DNA of 64,000 nucleotides. It comes from Candidatus Saccharimonadota bacterium. GTDB taxonomy: Bacteria; Patescibacteriota; Saccharimonadia; Saccharimonadales; UBA4665. The notes beneath the pieces are model-generated. The model did no database searches and was not told the DNA's origin. It was given only the letters and a program-made list of their open reading frames with translations. Where the stretch lies: positions 1 to 64,000 of the forward strand of contig DAIDIO010000005.1 of assembly GCA_027459325.1 (NCBI GenBank). The letters are read 5' to 3'. The translations under genes were made by a program, and so were the position numbers. Positions 8,775 through 17,197 of this stretch are shown in pieces; the first letter of the stretch is position 1, and each line of letters begins with the position of its first letter.

Positions 8775-9731
8775 ATGTCTAGTGAAGCACTAACAATTCA
8801 GCCGTCATTTGATCCTTACGAACCGGGCCTTAGCCTGGATAGGATTAATGCGCATTTGCCGGTTCACGCTGCATGGTTAAAAGGAACAGTCTTTGGTGAC
8901 ATGCAGTCCCGTATCAAAGGAGCAGGCACTGATATTGACGGTATCCGGCCATATGAATTCGGTGATGACACCAGGCATATTGACTGGGCGGCAACCGCCA
9001 AGGATGAAAATAACTGGCCACAGCTTAGGGAGCATTACATGGATATTACGCCTAATCTATATGTAGTTTCAGATATTCTCAGTCCGAGAAATAATACCGA
9101 CACTGAGCAACCTCATACGAAACAAAGCCTAGGACTGGCGGCTATTCTTAGCGTCATGAATATAGCGAACAGTACTGTAATGCCCAGTAGACTGATCGCT
9201 ACTGACGGTAATCGTTTAATAATACCTGAGCGGTCACCGAGAAGTGGACGCCATCATTTGCTTAATACTGCTAATATTCTGTCCCGGGAAGCTTTAGTTA
9301 GCGCTCCTAATGAGGAGAAACATACTTTAGCTGACTTGCTTCATTTTGTTGGCCGTAGCGCTAGCCGAAGTGTTGTCCTGGTTGTAAGTGATTTTAGAGC
9401 GGAATCAATGAGCGGACAGGATGAGTTCAACTGGGGTCGGGCCCTAAAAAGCCTTAAGGCTAAGCATAACGATATTCTGGCAGTTGAAATAACTGCTCCG
9501 CGGGACTTTCATATACAACCCAATACTAGCCTTTTTAGGCATACTGGCACCAACCAAGTTACGCCGGAATATGATAAAGATTTAAGGCGGGAGTATGCCC
9601 TAGGGGCACAAAAACGTCAGAATCGGGTGGATAAAGCCTTATCAGACGCCCAAGCTCGTCACATTAAGCTGTCGACCAGTGATCCTCAGTGGCTGACTTC
9701 CTTTACCAGCGGACTTAGATCAGTCCAGTAA
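8775..9731 (+). CDS. DUF58-family protein
   Basis: A 318-residue protein with the DUF58 signature IRPYEFGDDTRHIDWAATAK at about residues 56-75, followed by a region resembling a VWA fold (LYVVSDI, VVLVVSDF). DUF58 proteins accompany MoxR ATPases and VWA proteins. No membrane helix is seen, so this member is cytoplasmic, unlike many relatives. It starts with MSSEALTI, an octapeptide also found inside the 5000-6409 protein. Third gene of the cluster; exact role unknown. Confidence 0.9.
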   Translation: MSSEALTIQPSFDPYEPGLSLDRINAHLPVHAAWLKGTVFGDMQSRIKGAGTDIDGIRPYEFGDDTRHIDWAATAKDENNWPQLREHYMDITPNLYVVSDILSPRNNTDTEQPHTKQSLGLAAILSVMNIANSTVMPSRLIATDGNRLIIPERSPRSGRHHLLNTANILSREALVSAPNEEKHTLADLLHFVGRSASRSVVLVVSDFRAESMSGQDEFNWGRALKSLKAKHNDILAVEITAPRDFHIQPNTSLFRHTGTNQVTPEYDKDLRREYALGAQKRQNRVDKALSDAQARHIKLSTSDPQWLTSFTSGLRSVQ

Positions 9732-9790
9732 CAATAAGCATAAACATTATAATACAAACTTGCCAAACTAACAAAGAAGAGGGAACATAG

Positions 9791-9819
9791 TTGACACATT
9801 CCATCTTTTGTGATAAACT
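9791..9819 (+). promoter_or_regulatory. Sigma70-type promoter for the lipoprotein operon
   Basis: TTGACA at 9791-9796, a 17-nt spacer, and TAAACT at 9814-9819. Transcription should start near 9826, giving a leader of about 46 nt that contains the GAGGAG site used by ATG 9872. Confidence 0.7.
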
Positions 9820-9871
9820 TTAGAATATTGGTAAGAGGTTAATCTTTAAGGGATTAAGAGGAGAAGATACT

Positions 9872-11323
9872 ATGCATGAATTAAATAGCGCTCCTGTTCA
9901 GATGGACAGAGAACACGATATACGCAACAGGCTACTCGGAGCAACTGCTGCCGTAGCTATGGCTATAGGCGTAGCGGCTTGCGGAAGCGGCCAAGTAAAG
10001 AAAGCCAGCCACGAAGGACCAGCAACTATACCTGCCGCTAATACGGCTAACACAGTAGAAGGTAGCTGCGGTGTTCCTGAAAACTTCAGCGTAATGCGAA
10101 TGAATAAGGTTTACGGCTCTCCTGAGTCAGCTTTTCCTTCTCTTCAAGTTGAAGTTAACGGCCAGCTTAAATTGATGAATACACAACAAGCTGCCCAGCA
10201 AATCAATAAGCAGCTTGCCGAAGACCCTAGAGCGCTCGGCCTATTTTCAGCCTTCTTTATAGATACCCGTAACAAACTTCAAGAACCAGACGCTGGAACA
10301 CTATCGAGAGCTGAAGAGTTCATGTCTATGTTCAACAGTAATCCCAATGGCAATGCAACTAAGCAATTCCTTGATACCTCTTGCAATCTCGTAGGAACTG
10401 AATTAACTGAAACAAATTCATTTGCTGTCACTAAAGACCAGGCTACAGAAATACAGGCAGTTCATAATTCAGACGGTAGCATTACCTATAAGACTGCAAA
10501 AGTTACTACTACTGGCACCCTTGACGGTTACACAGTAGGCTTTAACGATAATAACCCTGACTTAAGTAGTAGCGAAAAAGCTATCTTAAGAAAGCTTTCA
10601 GATTTAATCCTGATTACACCTAAGGGTACTATCGTAATAAATGAACTAATTGGCCCAGGATCATTCACGGTTGTTACTAATTCAAAGAACACGACTAAAG
10701 CTAAAGTAGTTCCCTCAGCTCACCACAACCATGTGCTAGTTTTACCTAAGGAAAGTAACCAGACACATGTCTCAAGTGCCAACACAAGTTCTAATAATAG
10801 TTCTAAAACTAGTTCCAGCCCTTCAAACACCGCTTCCAGACCTTCTAACCAACCAAGTCACAATGGTCATTCAGGCCAAAGCGGCTCAGGCAGCCATGCT
10901 CCGTCACAGGCTCACGGCCAAACACCGGAGAACCAACATAACGGTGAGAGCACAAGTCCTAAGGGCACAGGTCCTAAGGGCACGGGTAAAGAGAGCAAAC
11001 CAGGTAATGGTAAATCACCTGGCGGCGGTTCACACACCGGTACAACTCCTGAAGGCACAACTTCAACTCCTACAGGTACTACATCTACCCCTGAAGGTAC
11101 GACACCTACCCCTACAGGCACAACTCCTACAGAGACTACACCTACTTCTACAACTCCTACAGAGACTACACCTACTTCTACAACTCCTACAGAGACTACC
11201 CCAACTACCACTACACCAACTACCACTACACCAACTACCACTACACCAACTACCACTACACCAACTACCACTACACCAACTAAAGGTCCAGCACCTTGTG
11301 ATCCAAGCATCGCAAGCTGTTAA
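9872..11323 (+). CDS. Lipoprotein with Thr/Pro tandem-repeat tail
   Basis: A 483-residue exported lipoprotein. The N-terminus has a hydrophobic stretch ending in the lipobox GVAAC, so C37 is the likely lipidated residue. A globular domain of about 230 residues with extra cysteines follows. From about residue 290 it is a Ser/His/Gly-rich linker, then TPTETTPTST and TPTTT repeats, and finally a short Cys-containing tail (CDPSIASC). The tail probably projects the domain, or is a glycosylation target. Strong GAGGAG site. Co-transcribed with the anchored surface protein at 11349. Domain function not recognised. Confidence 0.85.
   Translation: MHELNSAPVQMDREHDIRNRLLGATAAVAMAIGVAACGSGQVKKASHEGPATIPAANTANTVEGSCGVPENFSVMRMNKVYGSPESAFPSLQVEVNGQLKLMNTQQAAQQINKQLAEDPRALGLFSAFFIDTRNKLQEPDAGTLSRAEEFMSMFNSNPNGNATKQFLDTSCNLVGTELTETNSFAVTKDQATEIQAVHNSDGSITYKTAKVTTTGTLDGYTVGFNDNNPDLSSSEKAILRKLSDLILITPKGTIVINELIGPGSFTVVTNSKNTTKAKVVPSAHHNHVLVLPKESNQTHVSSANTSSNNSSKTSSSPSNTASRPSNQPSHNGHSGQSGSGSHAPSQAHGQTPENQHNGESTSPKGTGPKGTGKESKPGNGKSPGGGSHTGTTPEGTTSTPTGTTSTPEGTTPTPTGTTPTETTPTSTTPTETTPTSTTPTETTPTTTTPTTTTPTTTTPTTTTPTTTTPTKGPAPCDPSIASC
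11121..11282 (+). repeat. Tandem repeats inside the lipoprotein gene
   Basis: A 30-bp unit starting CAACTCCTACAGAGACTACA repeats about 2.7 times from 11121. It passes into a 15-bp unit CCAACTACCACTACA repeated five times exactly (11201-11275) plus a partial copy. Both periods keep the reading frame and encode Thr/Pro. Exact copies suggest recent slippage and length variation between strains. Confidence 0.95.
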
Positions 11324-11348
11324 TAATTAAGGCAAGGAGAATATAGCT

Positions 11349-12536
11349 ATGAGAACTTTTAAGAAGATCATCGCAGCAGCTGCAATAACAGCAGTCGCTG
11401 TCGGTGGCACAGTATTTGGTCTGCATTCAACATCAGTATCTGCAGACAGCACTAGCACGGCTAGTTGTAAATATCAGTATGCTAACAATGGTGATTTTAC
11501 AACTTCGGCAACACCAGTATTTAATAGTATATGTAACGTGCCGAATGGCGTTGGCAACGAACCAGATTTTGTCCGGATTCGTCAAAACTCAAATGGTAAT
11601 GATGAAGACAACACAAACAATCCGACTTATACCATTGGAAGCTTAAGTGCTACCTGTAACACCGGCGATAAATTCGACGTCTGGAACTATATGCACAATA
11701 ACGCACTATCTCAGGATAATAATAACGGAACAGGTAGCGCGGTAGCTCATGACGTACAGACCCTACTAAAAGCCAGTGGTATCAATACTACAGCTAGCCA
11801 GTTTAGTTTTGGCGACACTATAAGTGCCAGCAATGCCGCTACAGTAAGTGATTCAGTACAACTTGATTGTAATGGCCAGCCAGTTAATTTAAGTCTAGTT
11901 CCAGGTAGCGTTCATATATACTATGAAGCACTTAACAACTGGGCTAACCTGAGCGACTCAGTAATTAACGGTTCAGCTCTTACTGTTGGCGACCCAACTC
12001 CAGGTAGCGGTGACATGTGGGGTTGTTGGACTTACCGTATGGTAATTGTTTACCAGGTAGAAGTAAGCCGTCCTACACCTCCCCCAACACCTACCTATGC
12101 CTGTACTTTACTGCAAGTAACACCAGAAGATAATCGTACGGTTAAAGTTACTAACCTTACACAGTCAGCTACCAATGGTGCGACCTACAACAATGTCAGC
12201 ATAAACTGGGGTGACCAAAGTAATGTAACAACAACTGCTAATGCAACTGGTATAACTCACCAGTTTAGTGGCAACGGCCCTTACAACATAGTGGCTACCG
12301 CTAACTTCACGGTTAATGGTAAGACTCAGTCAGTTAGCAGCGCTAATTGTGAAACTACAGTCAGCTTTACTACTCCCCCTACTACAACTCCTCCAACAAC
12401 AACTACAACAAGCACTCCTCCTGCTCAACTAGTCAACACAGGACCAGGAAGCGTGGCAGCTATATTTGCCGGAGCTACCATATTTAGTGCCTTAGTTTAT
12501 CGCCTAAACTTAGGTCGACGATTAAACCGACAGTAA
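11349..12536 (+). CDS. Secreted surface protein with C-terminal LVNTGPG anchor and PKD-like domain
   Basis: A 395-residue exported protein. Residues 1-32 form a signal peptide (KK then Ala-rich core, cleavage near SVSA-DS). A Cys-containing domain of about 200 residues is followed by a PKD/Ig-like unit (about 255-335: VTPEDNRTVKVT, INWGDQSN, HQFSGNGPYNIV). A Thr/Pro linker leads to LVNTGPG, a hydrophobic helix and a basic tail RRLNRQ. AAGGAG precedes the start, 25 nt after the lipoprotein gene, so one operon. Likely a cell-envelope or adhesion protein; the specific function is unknown. Confidence 0.87.
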   Translation: MRTFKKIIAAAAITAVAVGGTVFGLHSTSVSADSTSTASCKYQYANNGDFTTSATPVFNSICNVPNGVGNEPDFVRIRQNSNGNDEDNTNNPTYTIGSLSATCNTGDKFDVWNYMHNNALSQDNNNGTGSAVAHDVQTLLKASGINTTASQFSFGDTISASNAATVSDSVQLDCNGQPVNLSLVPGSVHIYYEALNNWANLSDSVINGSALTVGDPTPGSGDMWGCWTYRMVIVYQVEVSRPTPPPTPTYACTLLQVTPEDNRTVKVTNLTQSATNGATYNNVSINWGDQSNVTTTANATGITHQFSGNGPYNIVATANFTVNGKTQSVSSANCETTVSFTTPPTTTPPTTTTTSTPPAQLVNTGPGSVAAIFAGATIFSALVYRLNLGRRLNRQ

Positions 12537-12642
12537 ATAGGTGTGGATAAACACTAGCACTAAAGCCAGTTTTGTGCTAAGGTAACAATGTTCATTAAGA
12601 GCACATGACTGACCGCTCTAAAGATAAAAATAGCAATATTAG

Positions 12643-12677
12643 AAATCCTCTCAGGTGGATGAGGGGATTTTTATTTT
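12643..12677 (+). terminator. Intrinsic terminator after the 9872-12536 operon
   Basis: AAATCCTCTC (12643-12652) pairs with GAGGGGATTT (12661-12670), with one G-U pair, and a T-rich run TTTATTTT follows. Confidence 0.85.
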
Positions 12678-12686
12678 GTCCCCTGA

Positions 12687-12705
12687 TATGGTAAGATTTA
12701 CCATA
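12687..12705. promoter_or_regulatory. Perfect inverted repeat upstream of tRNA-Glu
   Basis: TATGGTAA, a 3-nt GAT spacer, then TTACCATA: an exact 8-bp inverted repeat, 15 nt before the tRNA. It overlaps where the tRNA promoter should be, so it may be an operator or part of the promoter. Confidence 0.5.
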
Positions 12706-12720
12706 ACGTAAGAAGTAAAT

Positions 12721-12795
12721 GGCCTCATCGTCTAACGGCTAGGACACCAGGTTTTCATCCTGGCAATCGGAGTTCGATTCTCCGTGAGGTCACCA
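12721..12795 (+). tRNA. tRNA-Glu (anticodon TTC), CCA encoded
   Basis: The acceptor GGCCTCA pairs with TGAGGTC. The anticodon stem CCAGG/CCTGG encloses TTTTCAT with anticodon TTC. The T-arm CGGAG-TTCGATT-CTCCG is canonical. Discriminator A and the CCA end are encoded. Length 75 nt. Confidence 0.97.
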
Positions 12796-12834
12796 TAGAC
12801 ATAGCGATTTATAACTTATGTTATGCTTTTATTT

Positions 12835-13410
12835 ATGGATAACCAAAATCAACCACCAACAGTTAACCAACAGGTCGATACACCTTCAGCTCCACCAGCA
12901 GCCCAACAGGTTGCTCCGCAAACTCCAAAAACTAGCAATGGTGTGAGACTGGTTTTATCTGTAGTGCTTGTATTATTACTCATGATTGCAAGTGCTTTTG
13001 GGGGCTATTATTACGAGCACAGTAAAGCAACTACTAAAGAGAATAGCTTGCAGACTCAAATCACGTACTTACAAAAACAAATTACCAGCTTAAAAGCTCC
13101 GTCTGGCAATCTTCAGGCAACTGAACCAGTGGATAGTATGGTGAACCAGGTTTTAGCTTACCTAACGACATATAAGCAGCAAAATGGGCAGTATCCTGCT
13201 AATGAAACTACCGATTTAGATAAACTTGTTTGGAGCTATAACTATGACTTTAAAGATGGTGGTGGTCCAGACTTAACCTGTCCTCAAGATAGTCGATTCT
13301 TAACATATGTGTCTCTAGCAAAGCAGACTACCCATCAAAACGACACATTCACACTGTATTACTGCAATGGCAGCAAGATAGCTCAAAAAACACAAGCGGA
13401 CGCTCATTAG
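12835..13410 (+). CDS. Membrane-anchored protein of unknown function, pilin-like ectodomain possible
   Basis: A 191-residue protein: a Pro/Gln-rich cytoplasmic N-terminus, one membrane helix (LVLSVVLVLLLMIASAFGGYY), a short coiled coil and an external domain with two Cys. The ectodomain text (YKQQNGQYPANETTDLDKL) recalls minor-pilin C-terminal domains that follow LxxYxxxNGxYP, but there is no prepilin peptidase site. Start ATG 12835 is chosen because TATGCT lies 7 nt upstream with no Shine-Dalgarno site, a leaderless pattern. It lies 39 nt after tRNA-Glu. Confidence 0.8.
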   Translation: MDNQNQPPTVNQQVDTPSAPPAAQQVAPQTPKTSNGVRLVLSVVLVLLLMIASAFGGYYYEHSKATTKENSLQTQITYLQKQITSLKAPSGNLQATEPVDSMVNQVLAYLTTYKQQNGQYPANETTDLDKLVWSYNYDFKDGGGPDLTCPQDSRFLTYVSLAKQTTHQNDTFTLYYCNGSKIAQKTQADAH

Positions 13411-13525
13411 TAATTGTAGCCCGTAAGAAAGTACTCCGTCTTACAATTTCGCTAGCAATGAGCTTATAAACCGAGCGGTCTAGGGTCACCATTGGAATAA
13501 TGCAAATCATCTATTTTTAAACCTT

Positions 13526-13975
13526 TTATTGCATGAAAGCGTCTTTTTGGTCTTTCCCGGAAACTATTAAATTGTGCAGGTTAACATTTATAAGTGTTTC
13601 CCAGGCATTAGAACAGTTATTGTAACAGACAAATTTAGGTGTTAAGCCAGAGTGAGTAAAATGAAGCTCTGTTTTATCGCCTTTCTTGGTAATATCAAAA
13701 ATAATGCTTGTGCCAGTCCATTCATCTTTGTCAGGTACAAAACTCAAGTAAGCATCAATAACATTCCAGACTATTTTTTTACCTGGAGCTAATTCAGTAA
13801 TTTTTTGCGAGGAGCGGTGCACGTCTTTGTAACGGTAAATAAATTTAGAGCCAAGGGAGTCGGTTTTTCCTTCAATCTCACCAGACCACCAGCCCCTAAC
13901 ATTGTTAATGGCGTCAAATACCTCCTGTGGAGATTGGTCAACTAGCAAGGTTGTAGAAAAGTCTTGATCTTTCAT
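13526..13975 (-). CDS. SRPBCC (AHSA1-like) domain protein
   Basis: A 149-residue single-domain protein. LLVDQSPQEVFDAINNVRGWW is the typical start of this START-like fold, which binds hydrophobic ligands. The late W-TGTSIIFDITKKGDKTELHFTH segment matches the AHSA1 branch. ATG 13975 is preferred because family members begin just before this motif; a GTG at 14014 would add 13 residues. The ligand is unknown. It is transcribed away from the neighbouring phosphatase. Confidence 0.85.
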   Translation of the reverse strand: MKDQDFSTTLLVDQSPQEVFDAINNVRGWWSGEIEGKTDSLGSKFIYRYKDVHRSSQKITELAPGKKIVWNVIDAYLSFVPDKDEWTGTSIIFDITKKGDKTELHFTHSGLTPKFVCYNNCSNAWETLINVNLHNLIVSGKDQKDAFMQ

Positions 13976-14049
13976 ATCTAAAAATAGTTTATCTGAAATA
14001 TAAGAATATTCCACACGTGTGCCTAAGCTAAAACTGTTATTCTAAATAA

Positions 14050-14586
14050 ATGAGAGTGTATGTAGCGCGACACGCTGAGACGAATTATAACGTTCTGGGT
14101 TTATGTAACGACAATCCCAAGATCAACGTCTATTTAACTGAAAAAGGCATTAAACAGGCAGAGCTGCTTAGAGATTCATTAAAAGAAGTTAATTTTGATT
14201 TAGTAATCACTTCAGAATTCCCCCGTACAAAACAGACGGCTCTTATAGTGAATAAGTACCATAAAGCGCCCATTATAGAAGATGCCCGTATTAACGATAT
14301 AATTACCGGTTTTGAGGGTAAGCCGGTGGAAGATTACCGTAGAATTAGAAATGCTGATAAAAACTTTTGGACGGTACGGCTTAACGGCGGAGAATCATTT
14401 GAAGACGCAGAGTTGCGCGTAAAAGCATTTCTTGGTGATTTAAAATCAAGACCCGAAAAAACTGTTTTAGTAGTTACCCACCAGGCGATAGCCCGATTAC
14501 TATACTTAGTAGCTAATAATTTACCCCACGATATGGTCAATGATATAGAAGCCGGCAATGCTCATGCCTACCAGCTGGAGTTATAA
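14050..14586 (+). CDS. Histidine phosphatase superfamily protein (phosphoglycerate-mutase-like)
   Basis: A 178-residue protein starting MRVYVARHAET, where RHAE is the phospho-accepting histidine motif. A second catalytic His lies in VVTHQAIARLL. The length fits small phosphatases of the CobC/GpmB type rather than dedicated glycolytic mutases. The substrate cannot be told. TATTCT lies 6 nt before ATG, so the mRNA may be leaderless. Confidence 0.92.
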   Translation: MRVYVARHAETNYNVLGLCNDNPKINVYLTEKGIKQAELLRDSLKEVNFDLVITSEFPRTKQTALIVNKYHKAPIIEDARINDIITGFEGKPVEDYRRIRNADKNFWTVRLNGGESFEDAELRVKAFLGDLKSRPEKTVLVVTHQAIARLLYLVANNLPHDMVNDIEAGNAHAYQLEL

Positions 14587-14741
14587 GTTTTAAATAACAG
14601 GACTAAGATCACACATAAATAATGCTTTTTCCGCTATCCTTGTAGGCATGTATAGCTAAAGGTTCAAGGACAATAGATAAGAATAAATAAATTCTTACAC
14701 TCATTATGTTAACTTTAAAACAAAGGTTATGATTAGAATAA

Positions 14742-16511
14742 ATGTATAACTTTGCATCAGTAGTAAACCTTAACCAGCCAGGACATTATTTCCATTGGTC
14801 TATATTTACCATATCAATTGCTAACCTAATAATTATCGGGGTAATGGTAGTTATATTTGGCTTGGCGATAATGCTACCGTTTCCTAAGATTAAAGCCGCA
14901 AAAGAAACTAAAGGATATGAAGAGCAACTTCATATTCACCCCACTCCTTCAAACGGTATGTGGACTAACAAGCTTAGAAATTTCTTGTTAAAAATATTGC
15001 CACCCAGTAAATTATTACCCGATAGCCAGCCAGCTTATGTCGCTTCCTGGATTTATGTATTCGGGGTAGCTACACTAGCCGCTCTAGGTATAGTAGTGAT
15101 GTCTGGAATAATTTTAGCTATTGGGGGAGTTAGCTGGTGGCATGAAAACGCCCTAGGACATTTTTTTAATAGTTTACACCTATGGAGCGTAGAACTGTTC
15201 ATGGCCTTTATGGTCATTCATCTATGGGGAAAATTTTGGATGGCGGCTTGGCGAGGCCGTCGGGCATTAACCTGGATGACGGGGGTACTGGCTTTTGCTA
15301 TATCTGTCCTTGATTGCTTTACGGGCTATCTGTCTCAGCAAAACTTTGACTCACAATGGATTGCAACCAACGGTAAAGATGCAATAAATTCGACCGGCCT
15401 TGGTTCCTTCTTTAATCTTATGAACTTCGGTCAGATGTTGACCTGGCATATAGTTTTAATACCCTTGATCCTGATTCTGTTTGTAGGGGTACACATTTTA
15501 TTAGTAAGAGTTAGGGGAGTATCTCATCCGATTCAAAAGGCTCATGGCAAGGCAGAAAAAAAAGCTCTTAAGCTAGCTGAAGCCGCCGATTGGCGAGGTC
15601 CCAATAGACGTTATGACATATTGAAAGAAGGAGTTACTGCATTTGCCTTGGTTTTGCTATTAACTGTACTTCTGGCCGGGCTGTTGTCTTCACCCGATGA
15701 ACCACCGGTGACTGTTGCTACCTGGGCAAAAGTAGCACCCGCCGATTTCATGGCGACAACTGCCAGTGAACTTGCGGGTACTAGTGAGACGGCAAATTAT
15801 GGCACACCGTATAACCACGGCTCAGCCAATGTCCAGAAAGTCGGTATATCCTGGCAAATGCTGACAGGCGTTCAGCAGCCAATAAATCCAGCTCAAGCTT
15901 TTGTACTAGATCCGCTTACAAGTATTTCCCCGGGCAATGCTAAACTGGCGAACGCTCTTTCCAGGTATCGTACCGCCAGCGCTATGCAGCAAAAAACCTG
16001 GGACCAGGCTTATCTTAATGCTGTTACTAGCGTTACCTTCAAAAAAGGACTACCAGTGCTGCCAAGAGCTAATGACGGTCCTGTACCGGTTTTAGTATCC
16101 AGCGAGCTTGCTATGGCCCAAAGTGGTGCAATTGACGCCAATTTATTGGCCCAGCAACCTTTTTACGGCACTAATTACACAAAGCCGTTATTGTTCATTG
16201 AGGATGGCAGTTATTTTTCGTCACTTGCTAAGGAGCAGCACTTAACGGGCTCCCAGTGGGGTGTTATGAACGAAACGGGATCATACCCTGGCCAACCGTG
16301 GTTATGGCTATATACGTTATGGTATCAGGTGCCAAGTTTTAGCAAGTCGCCCAATGTTGACCTTATTGCTATCTATCTAACCGGACTAGGTACGGTACTC
16401 CTGTTACTCGTGCCATTTATACCAGGCCTTCGGGATTTGCCCAAATGGATTCCAATTCACCGCCTAATCTGGCGGCGTTGGCAAACGAAACCAACAATCC
16501 ACTCCAACTAA
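14742..16511 (+). CDS. Diheme cytochrome b (b6/QcrB-like), no partner genes visible
   Basis: A 589-residue membrane protein with about eight to ten hydrophobic helices. Two His pairs suit two b hemes: H146/H160 (14 apart) in one helix, and H236/H251 (15 apart) in another, the latter spacing being that of b6-type proteins. Residues 320-500 form a large external region between late helices. The usual GYxLPWDQ text is replaced by GYLSQQNFDSQW. No Rieske protein, cytochrome c or oxidase gene is adjacent. It may pass electrons across the membrane from quinol to an unidentified partner. Its stop overlaps that of the convergent methyltransferase gene. Confidence 0.85.
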   Translation: MYNFASVVNLNQPGHYFHWSIFTISIANLIIIGVMVVIFGLAIMLPFPKIKAAKETKGYEEQLHIHPTPSNGMWTNKLRNFLLKILPPSKLLPDSQPAYVASWIYVFGVATLAALGIVVMSGIILAIGGVSWWHENALGHFFNSLHLWSVELFMAFMVIHLWGKFWMAAWRGRRALTWMTGVLAFAISVLDCFTGYLSQQNFDSQWIATNGKDAINSTGLGSFFNLMNFGQMLTWHIVLIPLILILFVGVHILLVRVRGVSHPIQKAHGKAEKKALKLAEAADWRGPNRRYDILKEGVTAFALVLLLTVLLAGLLSSPDEPPVTVATWAKVAPADFMATTASELAGTSETANYGTPYNHGSANVQKVGISWQMLTGVQQPINPAQAFVLDPLTSISPGNAKLANALSRYRTASAMQQKTWDQAYLNAVTSVTFKKGLPVLPRANDGPVPVLVSSELAMAQSGAIDANLLAQQPFYGTNYTKPLLFIEDGSYFSSLAKEQHLTGSQWGVMNETGSYPGQPWLWLYTLWYQVPSFSKSPNVDLIAIYLTGLGTVLLLLVPFIPGLRDLPKWIPIHRLIWRRWQTKPTIHSN

Positions 16512-17137
16512 GGCTTAGTAATAATACCTATGTTAGCGTGTTTAATAGTCTTTATTTCTGTACCGAAGTATTTGCTAATGGCTTTTGCGACTCCGGGTAA
16601 AGCTTCCCGCATATAATCATCAATACATAAAACCCCGCCGCGAGATAGTCTGGGCCAGCTAAGTTGCAGACTTTGGTAGATTGAATCATAGAAATCACCG
16701 TCAAGAAAGGTAAAAGCTAGTTTACCCGGTACATCCTGATCAGTTAAATCTTCAAACCAGCCCTTATGAATAATAGGTAACGGTAGGCCTGCTTTATGGT
16801 AATTGCGAATAAAATCTTTTTTAGATACCTGAAGCTTACCTTCTTGAAATTCATGACCCACACTGCCTTCGTCCTCATTACTCTTCGCCGGCAAGCCCTC
16901 GAATGAGTCATAGACATGGAATTGTCTGGAATGTTCAGCCCTTTTAAGAAGCAGCCTTGAAATAAATAAACTGGTAGTCCCGCTATAGCAGCCGAACTCA
17001 GCAATATCTCCAGGCACGCCGTTTGCCAGTACTTTTTCTAAGTTTTCTAAAACTACATACAGGGAACGTCGGTCGATCTGGTCTGATATCAGCGCATGAC
17101 TATTAATGAGCTTTAATATTTCTTTATGCATTGGCAC
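16508..17137 (-). CDS. TylF/macrocin O-methyltransferase-type SAM methyltransferase
   Basis: A 209-residue class I methyltransferase. The SAM loop is IAEFGCYSGTTSLF (about residues 44-57), the acidic residue is in HVYDSFEGLP, and the metal-binding text FLDGDFYDSI and CIDDY fits the TylF branch, which methylates sugar hydroxyls. The target is unknown. Its stop (TAG) shares two bases with the stop of the cytochrome b gene. Confidence 0.88.
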   Translation of the reverse strand: MPMHKEILKLINSHALISDQIDRRSLYVVLENLEKVLANGVPGDIAEFGCYSGTTSLFISRLLLKRAEHSRQFHVYDSFEGLPAKSNEDEGSVGHEFQEGKLQVSKKDFIRNYHKAGLPLPIIHKGWFEDLTDQDVPGKLAFTFLDGDFYDSIYQSLQLSWPRLSRGGVLCIDDYMREALPGVAKAISKYFGTEIKTIKHANIGIITKP

Positions 17138-17197
17138 TAATTATAAACTCTGCACATGGTTGTCAGTTAAGGCTCTCTTCTGATATATACTGGGCAG

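Noticed and set aside
11121-11282. CRISPR array
   Set aside because: The units are contiguous with no unique spacers and encode protein. No cas genes are seen in the window.
10912-11310. Long minus-strand open frame of Val/Gly repeats across the Thr/Pro repeat region
   Set aside because: It is the mirror of the lipoprotein's tandem repeats; the low-complexity codons have no stops on the other strand. It has no start signal and the plus-strand product has a lipobox and a good promoter.
10767-11330. Plus-strand alternative frame (Leu/Gln-rich) over the same repeats
   Set aside because: Same cause: repeats whose length is a multiple of three leave other frames open. The lipoprotein frame alone has a start signal and signal peptide.
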